From a virus, in the IMG/VR virus record IMGVR_UViG_3300036823_000231, positions 1 through 24,746 of that record: a stretch of 24,746 nucleotides of DNA. One strand, written 5' to 3'. Below the pieces are notes generated by a model. That model saw only the letters and a program-made list of their open reading frames with translations. It did not search any database and had not been told where the DNA came from. The position numbers were made by a program, and so were the translations under genes. The first letter of the stretch is position 1, and every line of letters starts with the position of its first letter. Of the stretch, positions 5,953-12,828 are shown in pieces.

Positions 5953-7716
5953 TCAACTTCTTGGCGCGGTATAGGTGATGGTCAATGAAAATGATGAACC
6001 ATCATTTTCTGGCAGCGTAGATACGGGCAAACTCACTCCAGTCAGCCAAATTGTGTACCAACCGCTTATCGTGGTCAGAGTATCGATTGTGGTGGAAGTC
6101 CCCCCTGCCAACAACGAGCCATTGCAAATCGGATTTTGATTCGGATCGGTGATCTGCCAGACGATCTGACTTTGGCCGGTCCAGCCGGTCTGATCCACGA
6201 TCAGGCTCGCCTTGAGCGGACTCTTGGCCGCGACCCAGATCCTACCGACCTGTTGTTTCAGGTTCTTGGCCTGCGGGATGTCGAGATCATAGGCACCGAA
6301 GAAGGTCTGGCTCGTGGGGTTGGTCGGCACCACGACTTTGACATCAAGCCCAGCCCGGCTCCAGCAGGAGTATCCCCGCCCATTGGCACCCGGTGGAACC
6401 CAGATCGTCACCCGGCCGCTCGCATCGGTCCAATAGTCCTGATCGTTATGGCCTGTATAGTCATGTATCTGCACAAACGGACCAAACCCGGTCTGCACGG
6501 TCACGATGTGCCAGTTTGGGTTCCAGACATCATTGTTGAGGGCCACCAAAAGGTTTGGATAGCCGGTGCGCTCATAGACGTAGACCTTGGCATCCCCGTA
6601 ACGCACGGTGGTGCCACCGTTGGCTAGACAGTTGTGAATCCAGCACAGATTGTCGATCGCCGGTTGCAGGCCATAGCAGGCCGGCTCCGGTAGATAATCG
6701 CGGACATAAATCTGTGGAAAGCCTTCACAAGTCAGCAACAGGGCGTAGCCAAGTTCTTTGTTGTTGACGACGGTGGCGAAGCCATTGGTATCGGAATCCA
6801 TCGATTCCACGAAGGTCACCGACTTCATTGGATCGATCGCCATCATGCCGCGACCGGTCATCCAATTCATCTGGTAGTTATCGTTACCAGCATCGTTACA
6901 CATCGGCATGATGACATTGTAATGCAAATCAAAGTCGGACGCTGATGACAAGCGATCAACTTGATTGACCCACCACTCAGTATCGTTGCGATTGCCGCTG
7001 GCATATTCACCGAAATAGAACTTGCCATTCATGGCCTTGCTGGTCATGAATGCTTTCATGAACTCAACAGCGATGCCCTTCATGTCATCAAGACGGGCGC
7101 CTTGGGCATCGGTGGTGCGGAACAACCAATCGTTTTGCGCGATCAAGCCATCCCAGACGTAGTTTTTCGGCAGCGCGTTGACTGGGCAAAGTTCATCACC
7201 AAACGAGAAATCATCGGGCGAATCGGGCACCGGGTCTTCCGGCACGCGTGGCGGATCGCCACGAAAGCATGACGGGTGCTTTGGGAACCGACCGTTTTTG
7301 GTTTTGCCATCGGCGCCCAGATAGGCGTAGGTGCCATTATGGCCGCCCATCAGTTGGTGCAGCACGATATCGAGATGCACGTGCAATCCGTTAGCGTGAC
7401 AGATTGCGATCGCCCGACGCAATTGCTCGGCTGAGCCAAATCGCGTTTCGGCCGCGCCGCTGTACATTTTCGAACCGATGTCATAGTCACCGGTCGGGCC
7501 GTAGCCGTCACCGGTCCTGAAATCGCCTGACTGGGTCTTCATAGGATTCGGAAACAGAACATCAGTGATGCCGACCGAGGCCCAGTGTGCGGCCAGCATG
7601 CTGATCCGATCATACCACCAATATTCAGACGAATGGTCGTCGGTTGGTCCTGGAACTGAGAGTGATGGACCGCGTCGATAATTCGCCCACATCATAATAC
7701 GTGAATTGTTTGCCAT
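5953..7716 (-). CDS. GH13 alpha-amylase-family glycoside hydrolase
   Basis: A 587-aa protein with a (beta/alpha)8 GH13 catalytic domain followed by beta-rich C-terminal domains. Visible motifs (numbering from the ATG at 7716): GPTGDYDIGSK (74-84), region I DIVLHQ (D116), region II ARLDDMKG with nucleophile D210, region III FGEYASG with acid/base E237, and region IV FVESMDSD with D307. The catalytic triad is present, but the usual His residues of region I (NH) and region IV (NHD) read HQ and SMD, so substrate or mechanism may differ from classic amylases. Residues from about 463 form an extra beta-sandwich-like module. There is no signal peptide. The ATG at 7716 is chosen because AGGAG lies five bases upstream; a GTG at 7737 has no such site. 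It is a lone leftward gene between a regulator and terminase genes, like a moron. It could degrade host storage or surface alpha-glucan. Confidence 0.85.
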   Translation of the reverse strand: MANNSRIMMWANYRRGPSLSVPGPTDDHSSEYWWYDRISMLAAHWASVGITDVLFPNPMKTQSGDFRTGDGYGPTGDYDIGSKMYSGAAETRFGSAEQLRRAIAICHANGLHVHLDIVLHQLMGGHNGTYAYLGADGKTKNGRFPKHPSCFRGDPPRVPEDPVPDSPDDFSFGDELCPVNALPKNYVWDGLIAQNDWLFRTTDAQGARLDDMKGIAVEFMKAFMTSKAMNGKFYFGEYASGNRNDTEWWVNQVDRLSSASDFDLHYNVIMPMCNDAGNDNYQMNWMTGRGMMAIDPMKSVTFVESMDSDTNGFATVVNNKELGYALLLTCEGFPQIYVRDYLPEPACYGLQPAIDNLCWIHNCLANGGTTVRYGDAKVYVYERTGYPNLLVALNNDVWNPNWHIVTVQTGFGPFVQIHDYTGHNDQDYWTDASGRVTIWVPPGANGRGYSCWSRAGLDVKVVVPTNPTSQTFFGAYDLDIPQAKNLKQQVGRIWVAAKSPLKASLIVDQTGWTGQSQIVWQITDPNQNPICNGSLLAGGTSTTIDTLTTISGWYTIWLTGVSLPVSTLPENDGSSFSLTITYTAPRS

Positions 7717-7799
7717 TCGGTCTCCTGGTGGATTCACTTAGAATGTTGCTGTTCCCCCTGACCATAGACTAAAGCAGGCGGTTTCTCGCGGAGCCACAA

Positions 7800-8324
7800 A
7801 TGAGCGACCATGAATTTTTCCAAATTCCGCACAACCCACGCGATGCCACACGTAAAGATCCGACTTACAGCGTAGATCATTGCCTCATGGCCAAGCGCAT
7901 GGCGCTGCTTGGGTTGAAGGATGCTGAGCTGGCGAAGGTGTTCGGGATCTCGCTGAACCGTTTTTTTGAGTGGCAGATGGACCACCCAGAGCTCGCCAGC
8001 GCCGTCGCGACTGGCCGGGACATAGCCGACAGTCGCGTTGCCGAAGCGCTTTACAAGCGCGCTACAGGCTACCAGCAGGCTGCTGTGAAAGTGCTCAAGA
8101 TCAAGACCACCGATGGCGAAGAGGTCGTTGATCACAGCTATGTTGAGGAAGTCCCCCCTGACCCCGCCGCTGCTAAGTTCTGGCTGACGGCCCGCCGTCC
8201 AGACCTGTGGCGCGACCAGACTCATAGCAATCTATCAGGATCAGTTGAGGTGACGGGGTCTGGAATTTCGGGCCTGTTGCAAGCGGCACGCGCCGCCGCA
8301 GCCAAGCCCGAGCTTGATAGCTAG
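7800..8324 (+). CDS. Terminase small subunit-like DNA-packaging protein
   Basis: A 174-aa protein with a helix-turn-helix near the N-terminus (GLKDAELAKVFGISLNRFFE), then the phrase 'HPELxxAVxxGRDIADSRVAEALYKRATGY', a short beta section, and PPDPAAAKFWLTARRPDLWR. This arrangement is characteristic of small terminase subunits that recognise packaging sites in phages with DUF1073-type portals. GGAG lies six bases before the ATG. It is separated from terL (10208) by nearly 1.9 kb of genes on both strands, whereas the pair is usually adjacent. It overlaps the opposite-strand methylase half by four bases at its 3' end. Role inferred from family. Confidence 0.75.
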   Translation: MSDHEFFQIPHNPRDATRKDPTYSVDHCLMAKRMALLGLKDAELAKVFGISLNRFFEWQMDHPELASAVATGRDIADSRVAEALYKRATGYQQAAVKVLKIKTTDGEEVVDHSYVEEVPPDPAAAKFWLTARRPDLWRDQTHSNLSGSVEVTGSGISGLLQAARAAAAKPELDS

Positions 8325-8893
8325 CCGAGCGACACTACAACACCTAGCCAGGAATCCACAGGTTTGCCAGCCTTGATGGTTTCCAAGGTTGTGAGGCAAG
8401 CCGCAGCTCGATCCCCCTGTTCGTCGCTAGGGAGCATTAGAAACGGGGTCTCGTCTCTCGGTATAAATTTCAGGCCGTCGCCGTGGCGAATTTGCCATTC
8501 AACAGCAGCGGCAAAGGCTGCAATCATTGCCAGATCATCGGTACCTAGAAAGGCTAGGATGAGGCGCATGGCGTTTGCCCTGCAAGAGCTGACATTGTCT
8601 GTCTGGAGTTCAACGCCCCACACAGAGCCTATTGCAAGCCCGGCAATGGCCACCTTGGAGCGAATACCATCATCAAGCCCAGCGAATCTCCGGCGTAGAA
8701 TCTCGATAACGAAGATTCCGTCCCCACAACTGTTTTCAACCAAACAGGTTGCCGGGTCGCTCCAAACATCTGGATCTAGTAAATCAAGCATTTGATTGAC
8801 GGTGACGACAGGGGTAAAAATTTCCCCGTGTGATTTGGATCGTGCAGCGTCCGTCGTCTGCCGGAACTTAGGCATGATGTCGAATTCAAGCAT
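8321..8893 (-). CDS. SAM-binding half of an Eco57I-type N6-adenine DNA methylase
   Basis: A 190-aa protein carrying the N-terminal methylase motifs but no catalytic one: motif X region GEIFTP (23-28) followed by the helix VNQMLDLLD, motif I ENSCGDGIF (53-61), acidic motif II GVE (E95) with DNVSSCRANA, and motif III-like HGDGLKF (137-143). It ends about 47 residues after motif III without NPPY. NPPY is where the two proteins at 104-1057 and 1060-2022 begin, so the breakpoint is complementary. I chose the ATG at 8893 because AAGGA precedes it by ten bases; the frame continues upstream to 8947 through a perfect hairpin (8902-8959) that includes that ribosome-binding site. It converges on terS with a 4-bp overlap. 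It could instead be a decayed methylase, but there is no frameshift and no trace of the second half downstream. Confidence 0.78.
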   Translation of the reverse strand: MLEFDIMPKFRQTTDAARSKSHGEIFTPVVTVNQMLDLLDPDVWSDPATCLVENSCGDGIFVIEILRRRFAGLDDGIRSKVAIAGLAIGSVWGVELQTDNVSSCRANAMRLILAFLGTDDLAMIAAFAAAVEWQIRHGDGLKFIPRDETPFLMLPSDEQGDRAAACLTTLETIKAGKPVDSWLGVVVSLG

Positions 8894-8901
8894 ACTGAAA
8901 A

Positions 8902-8959
8902 TTTCCTTGCGGCATGTTTGCCTTTGGTATAACCCAAAGGCAAACATGCCGCAAGGAAA
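8902..8959. promoter_or_regulatory. 26-bp perfect inverted repeat with outward ribosome-binding sites
   Basis: The arms 8902-8927 and 8934-8959 are perfectly complementary around a 6-base TATAAC centre. On both strands the repeat ends in CCGCAAGGAAA, and on both strands an ATG follows, then GAATTCGA. The leftward ATG is the methylase half; the rightward ATG opens a 7-codon frame. The stem contains the Shine-Dalgarno on each strand, so folding would occlude it. Confidence 0.9.
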
Positions 8960-8969
8960 GGAAAATCAC

Positions 8970-8993
8970 ATGACAGAATTCGAGGGTGTTTAA
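8970..8993 (+). CDS. Possible 7-codon leader peptide (MTEFEGV)
   Basis: An ATG with AAGGAAAGG a few bases upstream is followed by six codons and TAA. The peptide MTEFE mirrors the MLEFD start of the opposite-strand methylase half, so it may simply be an inverted duplication of that start. A strong ribosome-binding site with an almost immediate stop is typical of leader peptides, but nothing confirms translation. Confidence 0.25.
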   Translation: MTEFEGV

Positions 8994-9303
8994 CCCACTA
9001 ATCAGGCCGACTCGTTGGTTGATGGCTTATAATCCGTGACCTATGAAGAACTTGACGTTGTCACTTACGTCATTAAACCAGGCTCAACCGTAGGTGCGCG
9101 AGCATTGTCCACTGATACCCATCGAGGCGAACGGGGGGTCGCTTTTAGGTTATCCTAGCACTGCTCGCGCACCGTGTGTATAGCAGAGGATAACGGAGCC
9201 GCCAAGCGACAATCTGAGGGGGAGCAACGTTATCTGTTAAACGTTGCTCCCCCTGGCGCCCTTGGTTTAAGGTCTACCATCGTCAGGAACGGAACGCCAC
9301 AAC
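8994..9303. other. Structured non-coding stretch
   Basis: No convincing gene. A TATAAT (9028-9033) occurs without a matching -35. Two inverted repeats dominate: GGTGCGCGAGCA (9093-9104) with its complement at 9162-9173 around a 57-base interior, and a 15-bp perfect hairpin (9217-9231 with 9240-9254) whose right arm includes a CCCCCTG heptamer. A 40-codon GTG frame (9036-9158) overlaps the first structure but lacks a ribosome-binding site. The stretch may encode a structured RNA or be the leader of the 9304 gene. Confidence 0.5.
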
Positions 9304-9594
9304 ATGCCGGATGCCGAATATCAGAGAAAATGGCGTGAAAAACATCCAACGTATAGGCGCGAACATAAAAAACGTCAAAGCGATATTAAAGCTGGTAAAA
9401 TTGCAGCAGACGTCAAGACACCATTCGATCGTGCTGCTTACATGCGAGAATACCGTAAACTAAGCAAAGACCCTGAACCAGTTGAAGTAGACAACACGTT
9501 GGATGATGTTGTATCACGCGGAAAAATTTTGAGTTTGATGATGAGCACGCCACCATCGATGTGGCGCCCGGAATGGACTGCGGATCTTGATTAA
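9304..9594 (+). CDS. Small basic phage protein (96 aa)
   Basis: Unrecognised by name. The N-terminus is highly basic and aromatic (YQRKWREKHPTYRREHKKRQ), and the YxRxYRK pattern recurs as YMREYRK near residue 43-49. Such 'YQRxWRxxHP' segments are common in phage DNA-associated proteins and near HNH or homing nucleases, and suggest nucleic-acid binding. The C-terminal half is acidic then neutral (MSTPPSMWRPEW). A GGA stands ten bases before the ATG. The stop lies just before the ribosome-binding site of the next gene, so the two are probably co-translated. Confidence 0.6.
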   Translation: MPDAEYQRKWREKHPTYRREHKKRQSDIKAGKIAADVKTPFDRAAYMREYRKLSKDPEPVEVDNTLDDVVSRGKILSLMMSTPPSMWRPEWTADLD

Positions 9595-9607
9595 TAGGAA
9601 ATATTTA

Positions 9608-9868
9608 GTGTCATTTTGGAAACCAAATCGTTTTACCGAATATTCAGTTTTGCTTGAATCGCTATCGTGTTGTGTGATTGTACCGGATCTGTCTGGATGT
9701 TTTTCCGCAGAGGATTCGGTGGATAAGGTTATTGTGATCACGCATGACGCGATCACACGCTGGATCGATGTTATGCGTGATCTTGGTGGCGAGGTGCCTC
9801 CACCACCATGCTTTAACGCAATATTATATGCTGAATTAATGATAGGAGAAGTTGAAATTGAAATATAA
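9608..9868 (+). CDS. HicB-like antitoxin-fold protein
   Basis: An 86-aa protein whose order of features matches HicB antitoxins: N-terminal strand (EYSVLLE), a second strand (CCVIVPDLSGCF, compare the family's 'VxxPDLPGC'), SAEDSVDKVIVITHDAITRW (compare 'ESLEEALxNAxEAI') and VPPPP after a short helix. It lacks a C-terminal ribbon-helix-helix. I see no HicA toxin next to it, so it may act alone, for example as an anti-toxin or repressor. The start is taken as the GTG at 9608, with AGGA eight bases upstream; a TTG at 9587 overlapping the previous stop is the alternative. The sequence is more AT-rich than its neighbours. Confidence 0.6.
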   Translation: MSFWKPNRFTEYSVLLESLSCCVIVPDLSGCFSAEDSVDKVIVITHDAITRWIDVMRDLGGEVPPPPCFNAILYAELMIGEVEIEI

Positions 9869-9909
9869 TGGACCGCCAGCTAAAGCCTTCCGCAAGCTGG
9901 CGGTCCATT
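9867..9909. terminator. Bidirectional hairpin between convergent genes
   Basis: A 15-bp perfect stem (9867-9881 with 9895-9909) with a 13-base loop. It begins at the stop of the HicB-like gene and lies just before the stop of the leftward gene at 9919. A/T pairs at its base are the only U-tract-like feature. Confidence 0.65.
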
Positions 9910-9918
9910 GCGTGAGCC

Positions 9919-10158
9919 TCAATGTCGGATGATTTTCTCGATGGTGCCTTGCGGTTTAGACCACATTGGGTTGTTAGTAGATGGCATCCAAGCCTTTTCC
10001 GAATATACGTGGTAGTATCCGTTATGCTTGACGATAACCATGTCGAACTTCCATCCTTTTTTTGCAGTCTGCGCTTGCCGCTTCAGTGCCACCAGCGCCA
10101 CTTTTTCGGCATGAGCCAGCAGCTCTATATCTGTGTTCACAGGAATTGTCCTTCGCAT
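9919..10158 (-). CDS. Small hypothetical protein (79 aa)
   Basis: Not recognised. The sequence is charged, with a helical N-terminal half (LLAHAEKVALVALKRQAQTAKKG) and a beta-like second half (FDMVIVKHNGYYHVY). It is a lone leftward gene divergent from terL, ending at a bidirectional hairpin. The start has at best GAG four bases upstream. An overlapping plus-strand frame is less protein-like. The short divergent gap (10159-10207) may hold promoters for both, but I see no clear consensus in it. Confidence 0.5.
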   Translation of the reverse strand: MRRTIPVNTDIELLAHAEKVALVALKRQAQTAKKGWKFDMVIVKHNGYYHVYSEKAWMPSTNNPMWSKPQGTIEKIIRH

Positions 10159-10207
10159 CTGACTCGATCAATATGAACGATTATCGGTCATTTGTAAAGG
10201 ATAAAAT

Positions 10208-11773
10208 GTGTTAAACACCAGCCTTATTCACACCCGCGATTCTCAAGGTGCCATCTCATCGGAGATGCTGGATCAGTATCAGACGCTACGTGGAATCTGG
10301 CGTGAAGATCCGGTGCTTTATGCGCGTCAGCGTTTAGGGCTCAACCCGACGAGACAGCAGCAAATGCTGCTTGAAGCTGTTGCACCATACAGTTCAAGAG
10401 TTTCTGTTCGTGCCGGGCACGGCGTCGGCAAAAGCTCTGCCGTAGCGACGACATTATGGTGGCATTTGGAATGCTTTGACTATTCGCGTGCCCCCTGTAC
10501 AGCGCCAACGGCTTCTCAGCTCTATGTTGTGTTATGGGCGGAGCTGGCAAAATGGTCGCGTCGGTCTGATGAAGAATCTATGAAAAATGGAATTCCGAAA
10601 CAACTATGGATAAGCTCGCTTTTTAAACTTGTACAAGATCGCATATTTGATATTGGCGCTCCGAATGAGTGGTTTGCTGTGGCGCGAACAGCGAGGAAAG
10701 AAAACCCTGACGCTCTTCAAGGATTTCACGCAACTGATTTGACGATTTCCGATGATGATAAAGCTGTTCAACGCAGTGACGCGGGCGGTTCAATTTTATA
10801 CATCATCGAGGAAGCTAGTGGTGTTCCAGATGAAATATTAGAAGTAATTGAAGGTGCCCTTGCGTCCAGACGTACGCGGTTATTGATGGTCGGCAATCCG
10901 ACACGTAATACCGGATTCTTTGCACGTAGTCACCAACAAGATAGATCGTTTTATAGAACGCTACACTTCAAGGCGTCAGATTCGCCACTGCCTGCCCCTG
11001 ATTACCGCGAAATCCTCGAAAAGAAATATGGCGTTGATTCGAACGTCGTTCGGGTGCGCGCTGATGGCGAATTTCCGAAACAGGATGACGATGTGCTCAT
11101 CTCACTTGAGCATGCTGAAGCTGCGCTCATGCGTGATCCGGTCGAAAGCGATTTAACAGGGGGAATCCTGGGGGTTGACGTGGCGCGTTTTGGTGATGAC
11201 CGAACTGTGGTGATCCTTCGCAAAGGTCGCCAAATTGGATTGATCGAAATCTATGCCCGGCAGGACACGATGGCAACAGTCGGTCAGATTATGCGTTACT
11301 CTGAAATCTACAAACCATCGGCGATTATGGTGGACGTTGACGGCCTCGGCGGTGGCGTGGTCGATCGGCTGAAGGAGCTTAAGGCCCCTGTCCGGGGCGT
11401 CCATGCGCTGGAAACGGCAACGCTACCCGCCAGGGTCAAAGGCAAGATTGCTAGTCGTGCCCCTGTCGGACGCTATACCCGCCAGGAAGCGACCCCTCGT
11501 GCTATGAAAGATTATATGTGGCTTGAAATGGCTGACTGGTTTGCGCTCGAAGAACCCAGTCTGCTGATGTCTGGGGTTGATAAGTCGCAGGCTGAGGATC
11601 TTGTCGGAGAATGCGCCACAGTTACATATGGGTTTGATTCATCTGGACGGCTCATCGTTGAGTCAAAAGATGAATTAAAGAAGCGGGGCCTCCGTTCCCC
11701 TGACATCGCCGACGCTCTTGCTCTCACGTTTGCCCCCAACAGCCGCCGTATTTGGGAACTTCTCGCCGCATGA
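10208..11773 (+). CDS. terL: Terminase large subunit
   Basis: This 521-aa protein is the ATP-driven DNA-packaging motor. The N-terminal ATPase shows Walker A RAGHGVGKS (68-76) and Walker B SILYIIEE (195-202) with the catalytic Glu at its end, followed by the coupling-type segment LLMVGNPT. The C-terminal nuclease fold shows DVARFGDD (D324 region), IMVDVDG (374-379) and RSPDIADALAL (496-505), the three acidic clusters of the RNase H-like headful or site-specific nuclease. It starts at a GTG with AAGGA six bases upstream (the overlapping ATG two bases earlier stops after two codons). It opens the long rightward head operon, and its stop overlaps the next gene by ATGA. Full length; no sign of damage. 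Confidence 0.95.
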   Translation: MLNTSLIHTRDSQGAISSEMLDQYQTLRGIWREDPVLYARQRLGLNPTRQQQMLLEAVAPYSSRVSVRAGHGVGKSSAVATTLWWHLECFDYSRAPCTAPTASQLYVVLWAELAKWSRRSDEESMKNGIPKQLWISSLFKLVQDRIFDIGAPNEWFAVARTARKENPDALQGFHATDLTISDDDKAVQRSDAGGSILYIIEEASGVPDEILEVIEGALASRRTRLLMVGNPTRNTGFFARSHQQDRSFYRTLHFKASDSPLPAPDYREILEKKYGVDSNVVRVRADGEFPKQDDDVLISLEHAEAALMRDPVESDLTGGILGVDVARFGDDRTVVILRKGRQIGLIEIYARQDTMATVGQIMRYSEIYKPSAIMVDVDGLGGGVVDRLKELKAPVRGVHALETATLPARVKGKIASRAPVGRYTRQEATPRAMKDYMWLEMADWFALEEPSLLMSGVDKSQAEDLVGECATVTYGFDSSGRLIVESKDELKKRGLRSPDIADALALTFAPNSRRIWELLAA

Positions 11774-12396
11774 GCTCGTTAACCACATATCCAATTGATC
11801 AATTTGTGCTACGTATGCGGGACAAATACAATATCAAAGTGCTCATAGAAACGGGTACATTCCATGGTCGATCGTCAGCATGGGCCGCGGACTTTTTTGA
11901 TGCAGTCTATACTATAGAAGTACGTGAAGATTGGTATTATCGTGCACAACAATTTCACAAAACTAAAAAGAATTTGAAATTCTGGCTTGGTGATTCTAAA
12001 ACCAAACTACCTGAAATCATCGCGGATATTTACGAGCCTGCCATTTATTGGCTGGATGCGCACAATGCAGGACAGATTTTCGGAAACACGCCAGATGACT
12101 GCCCGATTCTATTCGAATTAGAGGCAATTTTTCAGCGCCAGCAGAAGGACATCATACTGATTGATGATGCGTGTTGTTTCGTTCCGCCACTACCGTATGA
12201 TGAGTCCATCTGGCCCGAGCTCTGGCAGATTAAAGCTCTGGCGGCTAATGCAGGCTATCTATCTGTTGTCGCGCACGACGTCATTGTCCTGATGCCGGCA
12301 GATTCGTTTGATGACTTGGCGTGGTTCTGCGCGCAGGTGAGCGGAGGCGAAGGTCGAGCCAGTGTCGAGGCCATAGTTCTGAAGGCAATTGCTTGA
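11770..12396 (+). CDS. SAM-dependent methyltransferase-like protein
   Basis: A 208-aa protein with a Rossmann-type methyltransferase outline: VLIETGTFHGRSS (glycine-rich motif I), VYTIEVREDW (acidic motif II), NLKFWLGDS (motif III-like), YWLDAH and IILIDDA. This order resembles TylF/FkbM-like small-molecule or sugar methyltransferases rather than DNA methylases; there is no NPPY. The ATG overlaps the terL stop (ATGA), so translation is coupled to a packaging gene. A TTG 18 bases earlier would add six residues. It may methylate a surface sugar or virion component; substrate unknown. It is an accessory gene sitting inside the otherwise ordinary terL-portal interval. Confidence 0.65.
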   Translation: MSSLTTYPIDQFVLRMRDKYNIKVLIETGTFHGRSSAWAADFFDAVYTIEVREDWYYRAQQFHKTKKNLKFWLGDSKTKLPEIIADIYEPAIYWLDAHNAGQIFGNTPDDCPILFELEAIFQRQQKDIILIDDACCFVPPLPYDESIWPELWQIKALAANAGYLSVVAHDVIVLMPADSFDDLAWFCAQVSGGEGRASVEAIVLKAIA

Positions 12397-12822
12397 ATGC
12401 TTATTGCAGTTCGTGAGCTGGCAGATGCCAGTTACTCTAATCGCCGTATTGCCCAGGCTTTACGGATATCGCGCGGCCGGGTCGCTGACCTATTACACGG
12501 TTATACCCGTCCCGACTGCGGTTGTGGGCGGCCTGCTAATCACAGTGGCTGGTGTGTCATCAAGATGCAGCTACGTGGTGATAAGAGTCTGTTTCGGCAT
12601 ACGGAAGGTGGTTACCGTCGCACGCTGCGACGACCCTTCCGGTTCGGGGGAGCAGGGGGTGTCGGTGTCGATGCTGTCGTCATCAAAGCGCCGCCGCGTA
12701 CGGATAAAAATAAGCCGCAGAAGCCGCCGGAGCCTAAAAAACCCTATAGCTTGCTGGCTAGGCTGGCACCAGTGCGACGTAGTGCATCAGTGTTTGTAGC
12801 GAATCATCGCGCAAGGATTTGA
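12397..12822 (+). CDS. Small HTH / Cys-cluster protein (141 aa)
   Basis: It starts immediately after the previous stop. Residues 14-33 (SNRRIAQALRISRGRVADLL) form a plausible helix-turn-helix of the resolvase/sigma-like type, followed by CGCGRPANHSGWC (41-53), a Cys/His cluster that could hold zinc. The rest is basic and proline-rich (KAPPRTDKNKPQKPPEPKKP) with no fold apparent. Similar HTH plus 'CxCGxxxxHxGWC' proteins occur in phages near the packaging genes. A role in DNA binding is inferred. A hydrophobic frame running through the same bases (12389-12799) is probably only a shadow. Confidence 0.55.
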   Translation: MLIAVRELADASYSNRRIAQALRISRGRVADLLHGYTRPDCGCGRPANHSGWCVIKMQLRGDKSLFRHTEGGYRRTLRRPFRFGGAGGVGVDAVVIKAPPRTDKNKPQKPPEPKKPYSLLARLAPVRRSASVFVANHRARI

Positions 12823-12828
12823 GCACGA

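Noticed and set aside
7734-8225. A 163-codon minus-strand frame opposite the terminase small subunit.
   Set aside because: The plus-strand protein has a clear HTH and family features and a good Shine-Dalgarno; the antisense frame has none.
9036-9158. A 40-codon GTG frame (VTYEELDVVTYVIKPGST and onward) in the structured interval.
   Set aside because: No ribosome-binding site, preceded immediately by an in-frame TAA, and overlaps an inverted repeat; composition alone is not enough.
12389-12799. A 136-codon hydrophobic frame overlapping the HTH/Cys-cluster gene.
   Set aside because: The HTH frame starts exactly at the previous stop and has a recognisable Cys/His motif; the hydrophobic frame begins inside the previous gene with no ribosome-binding site.
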